Of a stretch of 64,000 nucleotides of DNA, positions 25,001-32,700 are shown in pieces. The notes under the pieces were generated by a model that was not told the origin of the DNA, searched no databases, and saw only the letters and a program-made list of their open reading frames with translations. The number at the start of each line of letters is the position of its first letter. The stretch's first letter is position 1. A program made the position numbers and the translations under genes. Source of the DNA: Pseudoprevotella muciniphila (GTDB taxonomy: Bacteria > Bacteroidota > Bacteroidia > Bacteroidales > Bacteroidaceae); assembly GCF_003265305.2 (NCBI RefSeq), contig NZ_CP033459.1, positions 1,922,001-1,986,000 on the forward strand, written 5' to 3'.

Positions 25001-25569
25001 ACCAGCTCGAACTTGTTCCCCTCGTAGCCGGCGAAGGCGCCTCTGAGGTGGTCATTCCTGCCCTTACTCCTGTATATATCAAGAGCGACACCGAGTTCGG
25101 CCTGTTCTCCTTCGACCGCAACAACCACGGTGGCGTGGAACAGGCTCTCGGCTATGCCCAGGATGGCAGCGACCTGATACAGGACAACATCTTCAGGGGT
25201 GTCCTCCAAGACTCTACCATAACGAAATACAGCGTGCTGTCTCTTGGCCGCGGCCGCCCCAAAGGCAGTGATGATAATGGTTATACTACAGAGTCGCGCA
25301 TCGGTTTCTGGCCCTCCAGCAACACGAAAATTCCCGCCCACCGCGTGTTTATCCCCATGTCGGAACTTGAGAATGCCGGCATAGGCAGTGGCAGCCCCGG
25401 CCTGTTGTTCTCCTTCATGGGCAATGACGAGGGCACTACGACCGGCATCCGCCCTGCCCTCATAAACAGGAACGAAGGTTGGTACACCATCAACGGCATT
25501 CGCCTGAACGGCCGTCCCACAGAAAAAGGTATTTACATTCATAATGGCAGAAAGGAGGTAATACGATGA
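22036..25569 (+). CDS. Large secreted leucine-rich-repeat surface protein
   Basis: 1177 residues. Signal peptide MKKIFTLLLLAAFFSIPRSAQA. Residues about 60-415 are encoded by clearly AT-rich DNA (22215-23290). From about residue 415 to 790 run irregular LRRs of 20-23 residues with the pattern LxxLxCxxNxLxxLDLSxCxxL (for example LTSLDCQNNALTSLDLSTC). A C-terminal part without repeats ends WYTINGIRLNGRPTEKGIYI-HNGRKEVIR, the tail shared by many exported Bacteroidales proteins. LRRs of this type occur in BspA/internalin-like adhesins; ligand unknown. The gene follows a long attenuated leader and overlaps a 56-codon gene by ATGA. Flanked by 253-bp direct repeats. Confidence 0.88.
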   Translation: MKKIFTLLLLAAFFSIPRSAQAKIVWQIATGNEWRINPRNPGDPNDSVRLEAGTKFIYLKAASLDNKLWVPSHIGADGSVTWMADLNNFSNTRSADQSWFTDRRYWTLNSPFNPDTVNFRSSHVLNDRVTKRLLGYDYIGDYPYNINKYGNPVSDREIYDYYRKVILTEEEALAVTKLDLSPLTYGLTPQELYPYVCVFDDDLMIFKNVKEADFSNFYLLHGKRNEFDPKKNIYKAIAECFPNLEKLTFNLLVGQSYSYDTGGLEISLSDFPKLKYLEMSANQKVSLRIENHPSLETLVLTGQRVSDFYDNVSLCNVIINNNPKLKIVDAEDANYYKMELSNSNLDEFKTGCFGVLRCQNNNITELRVTGSNGLYASGNGNDKFSDGGRLFYNGEDGNSVDSLTMDGSMVVVMDCSNLGLTNATLDIKKASYLEFLNVSYNNIDSLDLSNCPSIKEVYCQDNGMTSLTTNAPTLRHLECQRNNISKLNISGSVSYNTYWKVLPSAGYEAGSDTYVYISGSRKIYQINYSSWSESEPRSVDGEVRCEKYDYFDYTARRWMHCDHRDSFEEEYYDYDAGDWYTRTIAGSTTRTEIPAPAGYTAQQVTDTIYSGSNIAYLDCSNNSPMTSLTLPGASNLKTLYCYNNNNLDALDVTACTSLQRLYMSHTKIPAIDLSNCKDLRVLYAKNRIGEPGFANWNHGLTSLDCSGLTNLQTVLLSRNKITSLDMSGCSSLRTLTCDNQGGGNDNDSRLLETLNLTGCSNLTSLDCQNNALTSLDLSTCTRLLPNRVKGYVQRAIKDVVVLDRDKICIELPNGVTPTVAYNGTISDINMDNYFGTWAASGYDKTRNKVVRREGKTYLVLYDIGDDARGGTQTKYDVDYYGRILKYQYALAGDNWDETLGGSLANSKKNDNVTVTIYPYVMYVNPLSKDVHSTEVTQQGKAPFYSGTIYLDYDAIVPAGATAYIAKKININKELIYSTAGGGHEKVTADQLELVPLVAGEGASEVVIPALTPVYIKSDTEFGLFSFDRNNHGGVEQALGYAQDGSDLIQDNIFRGVLQDSTITKYSVLSLGRGRPKGSDDNGYTTESRIGFWPSSNTKIPAHRVFIPMSELENAGIGSGSPGLLFSFMGNDEGTTTGIRPALINRNEGWYTINGIRLNGRPTEKGIYIHNGRKEVIR

Positions 25570-25736
25570 AAAAGAAGATATATCAGCGCCCTGCAATCCG
25601 CATCATTCCTATGACGACGAGCGAAGTATTGTCATTCAGTTATGACACAGGCGACTTCTTCTCCCGCAAGAAGGAAGCAGACTGGGAAGAGGAAGAAGAA
25701 GACAATACTCCCAATCGCTTCGGCTATTGGGACTGA
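25566..25736 (+). CDS. Small acidic MKK-type protein coupled to the LRR gene
   Basis: 56 residues: starts MKKKIYQRPAIRIIPMTTSE, has a cluster of six Glu/Asp (EEEEED) and ends NRFGYWD. ATG overlaps the LRR stop codon (ATGA), so the two are translated together. No signal peptide. A similar protein (57 aa, MKKTYITPA start, acidic middle, aromatic end DLWVGWR) follows the other giant surface gene at 33584-33757. Function unknown; the fixed pairing suggests a partner, chaperone or precursor peptide for the large protein. Too short to be in most automatic gene calls, but the pairing supports it. Confidence 0.75.
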   Translation: MKKKIYQRPAIRIIPMTTSEVLSFSYDTGDFFSRKKEADWEEEEEDNTPNRFGYWD

Positions 25737-25844
25737 CAACAGGAAAGTCCTTTCACAGGAAACGAGTATTTCTCATAAATACTATATAAATATTTTTTAG
25801 AGTTATGTTTTTTTCCGGGAATTATTCAGAGGATTCCCGTCAGG

Positions 25845-25876
25845 AAGAACGGCGCTGTGAAGCGCTGTTCTTTTTG
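25845..25876 (+). terminator. Terminator of the LRR operon
   Basis: A 12-bp stem AAGAACGGCGCT / AGCGCTGTTCTT with loop GTGA and T residues. An additional hairpin (CGGGAAT / ATTCCCG) is at about 25816-25840. Between this and repeat copy 2 (25877-26053) I see only AT-rich sequence with short repeats and no gene. Confidence 0.8.
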
Positions 25877-26053
25877 AGTTGAAAGCGGACAGTCAGAACC
25901 AATAATCAGATATTAAAGAAATCGCCTAAAGGCGAGAAATCCTGCAAATCTTTTCAAATCATACAAATAATCGTATGAAAATTAACTTGTTAGATTTGGG
26001 CAGATTTGTGTGATTTCTGCGCGACAGCGCACTCCGTTCGTTTGGATACAAGT

Positions 26054-26306
26054 AGTGCCCTGCGGGCAGAAATTAAATATAATAGATTCAAAATCTTAGA
26101 AAATCATGGAAATACATGGTAATTCGTGTAGAAAACCATCGGCAATCCACGTCCTTTGCGTTCTAAAACAACGATGTAAACAGGGTTTGATGCTGTTTTC
26201 TTAAAAATTTTACCGGACACCAATAAAAAAACTCAACTTTAATAACCCCAAAAAACGATTTTTTCAAACTTTTAGACTAATATTGCACTTGCTATTTGGA
26301 TCTGCC
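26054..26306. repeat. 253-bp direct repeat, copy 2
   Basis: Two mismatches relative to 20911-21163, same orientation, 5143 bp away. The end of the repeat runs to within eight bases of the GT2 start codon, so it carries the upstream region of that gene. Confidence 0.9.
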
Positions 26307-26313
26307 AAAGAAC

Positions 26314-27711
26314 ATGTTCACTTTTTTCCAGACATTATACGATTTATTCAGCAGCGGAAACTTCCATTGGTTTGTTTTATTCTATTTTGTAATCATAATC
26401 CGATGGTTGGTTGTTTCGTGCTTTGCTGCCGGATACAAGCCATATACATGCAGCAGCGGCAAATTCTTTACGACAGTAATCATTCCTGTCGTGGATGAGC
26501 CTGTCAGTCTGTTCAGGAACGTTCTTCAGAGAATACTCTCGCAGCAGCCCGACGAAATTATCATTGTGATAAACGGTCCGGAAAATCCGGAACTCCTTTC
26601 CGTTGCAGAGGCTGTTGGTCTTGAAGCCCGGAAATCAGGCAAGCGCACCGACCTGAAGACCTATTATACGCCTGTGGCAGGGAAAAGGAATGCCATCAGA
26701 ATAGGCGTGGAAAATGCTTCGTTGCAGAGCGACGTTACCTTGCTTGTTGACAGTGATGTGCTATGGACTGAAAATGTACTGAAGAACATTCTCATGCCGT
26801 TTGCAGAAGATCCCCTCGTTGGCGGCGTAACGACACGGCAGAAGATTCTCGACCCGAAGAGAAACTTCATTACCCGCATTGCAGCGATTCTCGAAGACAT
26901 CCGGGCAGAGGGCACAATGAGAGCAATGAGTTCCAACGGAAAGGTGGGTTGCCTCCCGGGACGGACCATAGCATTCAGGACATCGATACTTCGCGACAGC
27001 ATGGACGAATTCATGACGGAAAAGTTCATGGGAATACACAAGGAGGTCTCTGACGACCGCAGCCTCACCAACATTACGCTCAGGCGTGGCTTCAAAACCG
27101 TCATGCAGGACACGGCACTCGTTTACACGGACTGCCCCACAGAAACCAGGCGATACTTCCGCCAGCAACTCAGATGGGCTGAAGGTTCGCAATACAACAA
27201 CATCAGGATGATGCCCTGGATGCTCAGGAACGCCAGGCTCATGCTATTCATCTATCTGACGGACATGCTGATGCCGTTCCTGCTGATCAGCACTTATACA
27301 AACTGGTTCCTGGGCTTTGTTGCCAGAGCGTCGGGCTACGATTTCGAAACGCTCCCTTTCTCTGTCAATATCTTTCTCCTGTGCGTACTTATCTATGTCG
27401 GCTCCGCCATCAGTTTTACGGTAAGAAACATCCGGTTGCTCAGAATTGTCAGATTAAGAAACATTTTGTTTTTTCCTTTCTTAATTCTGTTTCTGTCTGT
27501 CTTCATGCTTCCAATAAGAATGACAGGCCTTGCAAGGTGTGCCGACTCGCTGTCCTGGGGAACAAGAAAGACAACAGCATCAGATGCAGAAAACATACAG
27601 GAAGACATACCTGGAAAAATGAATGGTTATCAGATACTCATGCGGCTCTTGGTAGTGCTTCTCATGTTGTTTTTCGTTTCATTCAGTTTTTTCATGGAAC
27701 TGTTCTTCTGA
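26314..27711 (+). CDS. Membrane glycosyltransferase, GT2 family (processive type)
   Basis: 465 residues from ATG 26314 (a TTG at 26296 is in frame, inside the repeat). N-terminal membrane segment, then GT-A domain: VIIPVVDEP, DEIIIVINGP, LLVDSDVLW (DxD-like), and QQLRWAEGSQ, the Q(Q/R)xRW motif of processive enzymes such as hyaluronan and cellulose synthases. About four C-terminal membrane segments follow, ending SFSFFMELFF. It probably makes or extends an exported polymer. No partner genes are close. A relic of a related gene lies at 21164-21214 after the other repeat copy. Confidence 0.82.
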   Translation: MFTFFQTLYDLFSSGNFHWFVLFYFVIIIRWLVVSCFAAGYKPYTCSSGKFFTTVIIPVVDEPVSLFRNVLQRILSQQPDEIIIVINGPENPELLSVAEAVGLEARKSGKRTDLKTYYTPVAGKRNAIRIGVENASLQSDVTLLVDSDVLWTENVLKNILMPFAEDPLVGGVTTRQKILDPKRNFITRIAAILEDIRAEGTMRAMSSNGKVGCLPGRTIAFRTSILRDSMDEFMTEKFMGIHKEVSDDRSLTNITLRRGFKTVMQDTALVYTDCPTETRRYFRQQLRWAEGSQYNNIRMMPWMLRNARLMLFIYLTDMLMPFLLISTYTNWFLGFVARASGYDFETLPFSVNIFLLCVLIYVGSAISFTVRNIRLLRIVRLRNILFFPFLILFLSVFMLPIRMTGLARCADSLSWGTRKTTASDAENIQEDIPGKMNGYQILMRLLVVLLMLFFVSFSFFMELFF

Positions 27712-27728
27712 GCGGTACAAATAATTAT

Positions 27729-28091
27729 TGCTGTCCGGTAAACTTATTGTTGTCCGCTAAAACGGGCTGAAAGTCCGTAAAGCCCATAGCCCAGGGCAAC
27801 GTCCTGGGGGATAAGGTCAATGGCAATGGCGCACTGTAAGTGCAAAAGCAGAAACGAGATTAGCATTTATTTAATAATATGGCTTTTGTCCTTTCAGGAC
27901 GCAAATACTCATACGTCCATATACCCAAGGCGTTGCCTTGGGCTATGAGCAGTAAGGCTTTCAGCCTAATTCAGAGCACTAAAACGGACGCAACAAAGTC
28001 AAAGAGTAAGCCCCCATAGATTACACCACCCATAAAACACCCAAACAGAAAGGCTTATGACTATGTCCATAAAACTTTTACCGGACACCAA
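27729..28091. repeat. REP-like element bounded by TTGGTGTCCGGTAAA-type ends, copy A
   Basis: The left end has TTGCTGTCCGGTAAA (27728-27742) and a variant TTGTTGTCCGCTAAA (27747-27761); the right end is the inverse, TTTACCGGACACCAA (28077-28091). Inside are two imperfect palindromes, CCCAGGGCAACGTCCTGGG (27790-27808) and CCCAAGGCGTTGCCTTGGG (27924-27942), and CTGAAAG/CTTTCAG words. The first 240 bp are repeated at 60725-60967. No open frame; a transposase acting in trans is possible. Confidence 0.65.
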
Positions 28092-28111
28092 TAGATTTAA
28101 ATACGAAAATG

Positions 28112-28141
28112 TTGAGATTTGCATTTTTTATATTAAATTTG
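28112..28141 (+). promoter_or_regulatory. Predicted promoter of the SbcD-like gene
   Basis: TTG at 28112-28114 and TAAATTTG at 28134-28141 with 19 bp between. The leader would be about 215 nt, and nothing else recognisable lies in it. Confidence 0.5.
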
Positions 28142-28362
28142 CTTCGTCAACGTTAAACAGTGAATTAGAAAAAGGAAAGGAACGCTGTTTTTATTGACCG
28201 AAAAACCTGTAGCATCGAGGTGTCAGCAATGCCTCGGGCATGATGCGCATACTTACGTCAGACCAAGCGGCAACAGTGTCGTTTTGGTCGCAGCGGAGGT
28301 GGTGTTGTCAATTTGGTTTGATGAAGAATCTCTTAATTGAAAAAACAGTTTCTGTTAGTAGC

Positions 28363-29574
28363 ATGAAAATAATCCATACTTCAGATTGGTATTTAGGCAG
28401 TCGTTTCTTTGGTCATGACCGCAAGAAAGAAATGCTGCATTTTTTCGACTGGCTTCTTGAGGCGATTCGCCTGAGGGTGCCGGACGTATTGGTCGTTTCA
28501 GGCAATGTGTTCGATTCCGCCATGCCCGAGGCGTGGGCAGAGGGTGCGTGCCACGACTTCCTGAAGCAGGCAACAGAGACAGTGCCGGGCCTTCAGGTGG
28601 TCATCGTGGCTGGTCAGCGCGATTCTGCCGAAGGCTTTGAAGCACGCAGAAAATTCATGGCAGAGCGCAATATCCATGTCAGGGGACTTGTGTCGAAGAC
28701 AGATAGCGGCAAGCCCGACGTGGACGACCTGATTATCCCGCTCAAAAACCGCGATACGGGGCAGGTGGAGTGTATATGCTTTGCACTGCCCTATCTCAGA
28801 GGTAGCGACATGATGCCCGATCGCGGCATGGCAGCCTCCTTGAGGAATTATTATGATGCTTGTCTGAGTCGTATCAGAAGGAGCGAATGGGCAAACGTTC
28901 CCTGCATAGCCACGGGTCATTTTTATGCTGCAAACGCCTTTATCGACACGACGGAACATTATGAACGCATCGTGCCCGACGGAAACGGGAAGGTAGATAC
29001 CAACTCGCTCAGCGACAGTTTCTGTTATATAGCATTGGGAATGGTGGACAAGGCGCAGTGTGTCAACAACCGTCCTGCCGCCTACTATGCCGGTAGTCCC
29101 CTGCCGATGACGTTCAGCGAAAAGAAAAACAATTTCGGGGTGAATATAGTAGATGTAAGTATTTCAGGAGGTGTCAATGTCAGTCATCTGGACTATACAC
29201 CGCTCAGAAACCTGCTGACAGTGCCGCAGAACGGTGAAATCTCGCCCGACCGCATGCGATACGAACTCGACAAGTTGCCGGAGCGCCAGGCTGGCGAAAG
29301 TGATGCCAAATGGCCCTACATAGAAATGAAAGTGATGGAACATTCAGAGCCGGAACTTATCAACGAAGTGATGAAGAAAATGGAGACAAAAGCCGTGCGC
29401 TTCTGTCGTATAACTGCCACTCACCGACCTGCCAACCGACAGGAGGACGCTTCGCAACTCGAGCGATTGCGCACCATCACACCGCTCGAAATGGCACAAC
29501 GCATCTATAGGGAAGAAAAAGACGAATATATGCCCGCAGAAGTGGAAAAGCGATTCAGGGAACTTGATTATTAG
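28363..29574 (+). CDS. SbcD/Mre11-like protein lacking most catalytic residues
   Basis: 403 residues from ATG 28363 (an upstream in-frame ATG at 28240 adds an unlikely tail). The whole length aligns with SbcD: HTSDW start, PDVLVVSGNVFDS, VIVAGQRDS, CFALPYLRGSD, IATGHFYA, YIALGMVDKAQ, AGSPLPMTFSEK. In active nucleases these read DWHLG, AGDVFD, AGNHDS, GHLHR. Here His10 is Tyr, Asp48 is Asn, Asn85-His86 are Gln-Arg, and the GHxH pair is GMVD (227-229); only Asp8 and His186 remain. Metal binding and nuclease activity should be lost. The frame is intact and the fold-determining parts are kept, so this looks like a non-catalytic paralogue, not a decaying gene. The SbcC-like gene follows. Confidence 0.85.
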   Translation: MKIIHTSDWYLGSRFFGHDRKKEMLHFFDWLLEAIRLRVPDVLVVSGNVFDSAMPEAWAEGACHDFLKQATETVPGLQVVIVAGQRDSAEGFEARRKFMAERNIHVRGLVSKTDSGKPDVDDLIIPLKNRDTGQVECICFALPYLRGSDMMPDRGMAASLRNYYDACLSRIRRSEWANVPCIATGHFYAANAFIDTTEHYERIVPDGNGKVDTNSLSDSFCYIALGMVDKAQCVNNRPAAYYAGSPLPMTFSEKKNNFGVNIVDVSISGGVNVSHLDYTPLRNLLTVPQNGEISPDRMRYELDKLPERQAGESDAKWPYIEMKVMEHSEPELINEVMKKMETKAVRFCRITATHRPANRQEDASQLERLRTITPLEMAQRIYREEKDEYMPAEVEKRFRELDY

Positions 29575-29576
29575 GG

Positions 29577-29720
29577 AATTCAACTTTATGAAGTTATCGA
29601 CGATACCACCATGCGGGATGTAAATGACCATCTGTCGTACAAAACATACGTCATTAACTTCGCTAACTTCTCTAACTTCGTTAACTTCAAACAAAAGGAA
29701 CTTACGAAATTTGAATTAGG
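29577..29720. repeat. GAAGTTA/TAACTTC intergenic element, copy 2
   Basis: Begins TTCAACTTTATGAAGTTATC, contains CGACGATACC, then four 9-base units TAACTTCGC, TAACTTCTC, TAACTTCGT, TAACTTCAA at 29655-29690 and the tail CTTACGAAATTTGAATTA. Same layout as 18221-18330 and 55941-56262. It separates the SbcD-like and SbcC-like genes. Confidence 0.7.
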
Positions 29721-29753
29721 GAACATAATTACGACGATTAGCCAATTACGACA

Positions 29754-32700
29754 ATGAAGATAGAAAAAATAACAATAAACAATCTGGGACACCTGAAAGG
29801 CGAGTTTGTTTTCGACCTGACGTCTGAGCCTTTTGCCTCGGCAAGCACTTTTGTCGTAACGGGAGAGCCCGAGGGTAAGCAGTCGTTGCTCGCCATGGCG
29901 CTCAGCCTTTCGCTTTATGGGAAAGCACCGGGTTTCGACAAAACGGCAAGCGTTGAGCCTAACACCACTACGGCATTCAAGAAAGATGCCGTAGTGCCTA
30001 CCTCCGACCCTCGAAGCCTGCTCTATAACGGCGAAAAGGAAGGCGGTTGCTCCGTCGTGTTCAGCCTGCCCGATGGCAGACGCTTCGAGGCAGGATGGAT
30101 GGTCAAGCAGAGCCAGGTAGGGGTGTATGGCAATTCCTACCAGGCATTCCGGCAAATCTATCCACGCATGCAGGAGTATGCAGCATCGGACGTGCAGGAG
30201 GCAGTTCTCACCGAGGTGGGGCTCAGTTATGAGCAGTTTATCAGCACAGTGTTGCTGTCCCAGCGCAAGTTCGAGGAGTTTCTTCTCTCAACCTCAGAAG
30301 ACCGTCCCGTGTTGCTCGAACGGCTGACGGGAACGGCGGTTTATGGCGAAATGTCGAAAACCATTCACGAGAGGTGTGAGAAAGCAGAGGCGACAGTGCA
30401 CGACCATACCGTGCGCATAGAAACGGTGAAAAGCGACTTCATGACGGATGAAACACATGAAAAGACACTCAGGGAGCAGAAAGAACTGCAAACGCAGATA
30501 GAAGAGGTTACACAGCGTCGCGATGAAGCAAGGCTGAGCGTGATGTGGATCAATGAATTCGAAGAAGCACAGAACGACCTGTTCCAGAAAACACGACAGA
30601 AGGAGGATGCGGAGAAACTGCATAATTCAAGACGTGCAGACGAACACAACCTCGAAATGTTCGACAAGGTGCAACCTGTGCAAATGCTCTACAACGATAT
30701 ACAGAACATGCGCCGCACCACCGCTAACACACGCGAGCAGATAGATCAGGCTAATCGTGAACTCGTGGCTGCATCGCAACGCCAGCAGACAGCACGCAAG
30801 GACTATGAACGTGCCGTGGAGAGAAGAGAAGAAGCCGTGCGACAACTTGAGGCACAAAAGGAAACCATCGAACAGGGATATGAACTGATGGGCGAAATTA
30901 AGACCTCGGCACAAAACATAGAACGGCAGCAGAACGTGGTAACTGACTGTGAACGCGTGCTGAAAGGACGCGGCGATTCGTGCTCAGAAAAAGAACGGCA
31001 GTTGCACGATCTGGAAGATAAGCACAGCAACGATAAATTCCACAGGCAGACCCTCGTGGCGCATCACCGGATGTTTGAGAATTTCAGCATAGTGAAAGAC
31101 CGTCTCAACGATTTCTCCACAGAAACAGCCAACAAGGAAGAACTCCACAAACGCCTGGAACAGAAAATGATGCAGCAGAGCCAACTGCAGCAGAGCGTGG
31201 ACAACCTTGAACGCGAAATGCGCGACAGTCAGACAAAGATGACCGCACTTCGTAATGTGATAGATGTGCACAGACAGGCAGTGAGAGGCATCGATGGTCC
31301 GGAACTGCAACAGCGGACACTCGAAAGCAAAGAGCGGTTGCAGTTGCTTCTCAGGGCTGAAAAACTGTGGGACCGCATATCAGAAGCAAATGAGGCAATC
31401 AGTGCACGGCAGGCTAAGTATAACCGCGACGAGGTGGAGATAGAGCAACTAAGAGGCCTGGTACAGGCAAAGGTGCTTGAAATAAACCGTCTCGCAGAGG
31501 AAAACGAACGTAGGCAGCAGGCGTTGGCACTCAGCCAGAGTAAAGACGTGGAAGGGCTGCGGAAACAACTGCAGGAAGGCACTGCATGTCCCATCTGCGG
31601 CGCAGCACATCATCCCTACCACACAGAGACAGAGAGTGCCAGCGGAGAATTGATGTCGAGCCTGTCATACGAAGCCAAGGAATCCACGAACAGACTCACA
31701 CAGCAGGAAGAACAACTGCGTCAACTCGAGATAAAACTTTCCAGGATGGAGACCCAGCACAAGGCAGACATGGAGTACCTCGACGAACGGCGCGCTCATC
31801 TGCGCGACGACGTGGAAGAGTGGAAAAACTATACCACACTCGATAATTCGTTTGCTGACAGCACGGCGGGCGTGAACGGACATGCAAGGCAGATTACCAT
31901 ATCGATGCTGATAGACAAGTCGAGAAGGGAAAGCCTGGAATACGGCAAGCAACTCAGGGAATATAACAACCACCAGAACCACATCAACCGACTTAATGAG
32001 GAAATATCAGCACTTGATGTAAACCTCAACGAAGGCAAGGAACGGCACAGCACTTTCAAGAGCGAATACCTCATAGTGCAGGCCACGGTGGAAGACCTGA
32101 GGAGGGCAGTGGAACTCAGCGACCGAAAGTACCACCAACTCTATCACGACCTCAACGAACTGATTACCCTGCCCAACTGGCTTGACGAATGGAAAAAGAA
32201 TGCTGAGGACTTCGCCCAGCGTCTCAACGGATTGGAGGCAGACTGGCAGCGTGTGAACAACGTCCTGGCAAACAATGATGAGCAAATCATGAATATGCGG
32301 GTGGAACTCAACCGACTGCAACTCTCCGAGAGCGAGGCACGCCGGCAACTACAGGAAGCCGACGACCTGCTCAAGCAGGAAGTGAGCAACATGAAGCAAA
32401 AAGAGCGCGACTTCAAGAAAGTGTTTGGAGAAGGCGGACCGCAGCAGATGCAGAACGACCTCGAAAGCAATGTGGCGCACAGCAGGAGCGAGGAAGAGAA
32501 GGCGCGTCGCCAACTGGACGACAAAACAGCGGAGGTGCAGCGCATCGCAGGCATGAAAGCACAACTCGAAACACTATTGCAAAAGCAGGACAGTACATTG
32601 CAAAACCTGCAGTCGAACCTCGACACCTGGATACGCGAATACAACATGACCAATTCACCGCTCCAGATGTCGGAACTGGCATCGCTCTTTGCTGCAGAAA

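Noticed and set aside
24202-25596. Long open frame (464 codons) on the minus strand opposite the LRR gene
   Set aside because: It is a codon-phase shadow of a GC-rich gene: the plus strand has signal peptide, LRRs and a family tail, while this frame shows no recognisable domain or promoter.
28240-28362. Upstream in-frame ATG giving the SbcD-like protein 41 extra residues
   Set aside because: The extra part is Trp/Arg/Cys-rich with no family counterpart, whereas MKIIHTSDW from 28363 matches the usual SbcD N-terminus.
28363-29574. Treating the SbcD-like gene as a pseudogene
   Set aside because: No stop or frameshift, full length, and non-catalytic conserved segments are kept; changes are concentrated at catalytic positions and mirrored in the SbcC-like partner.
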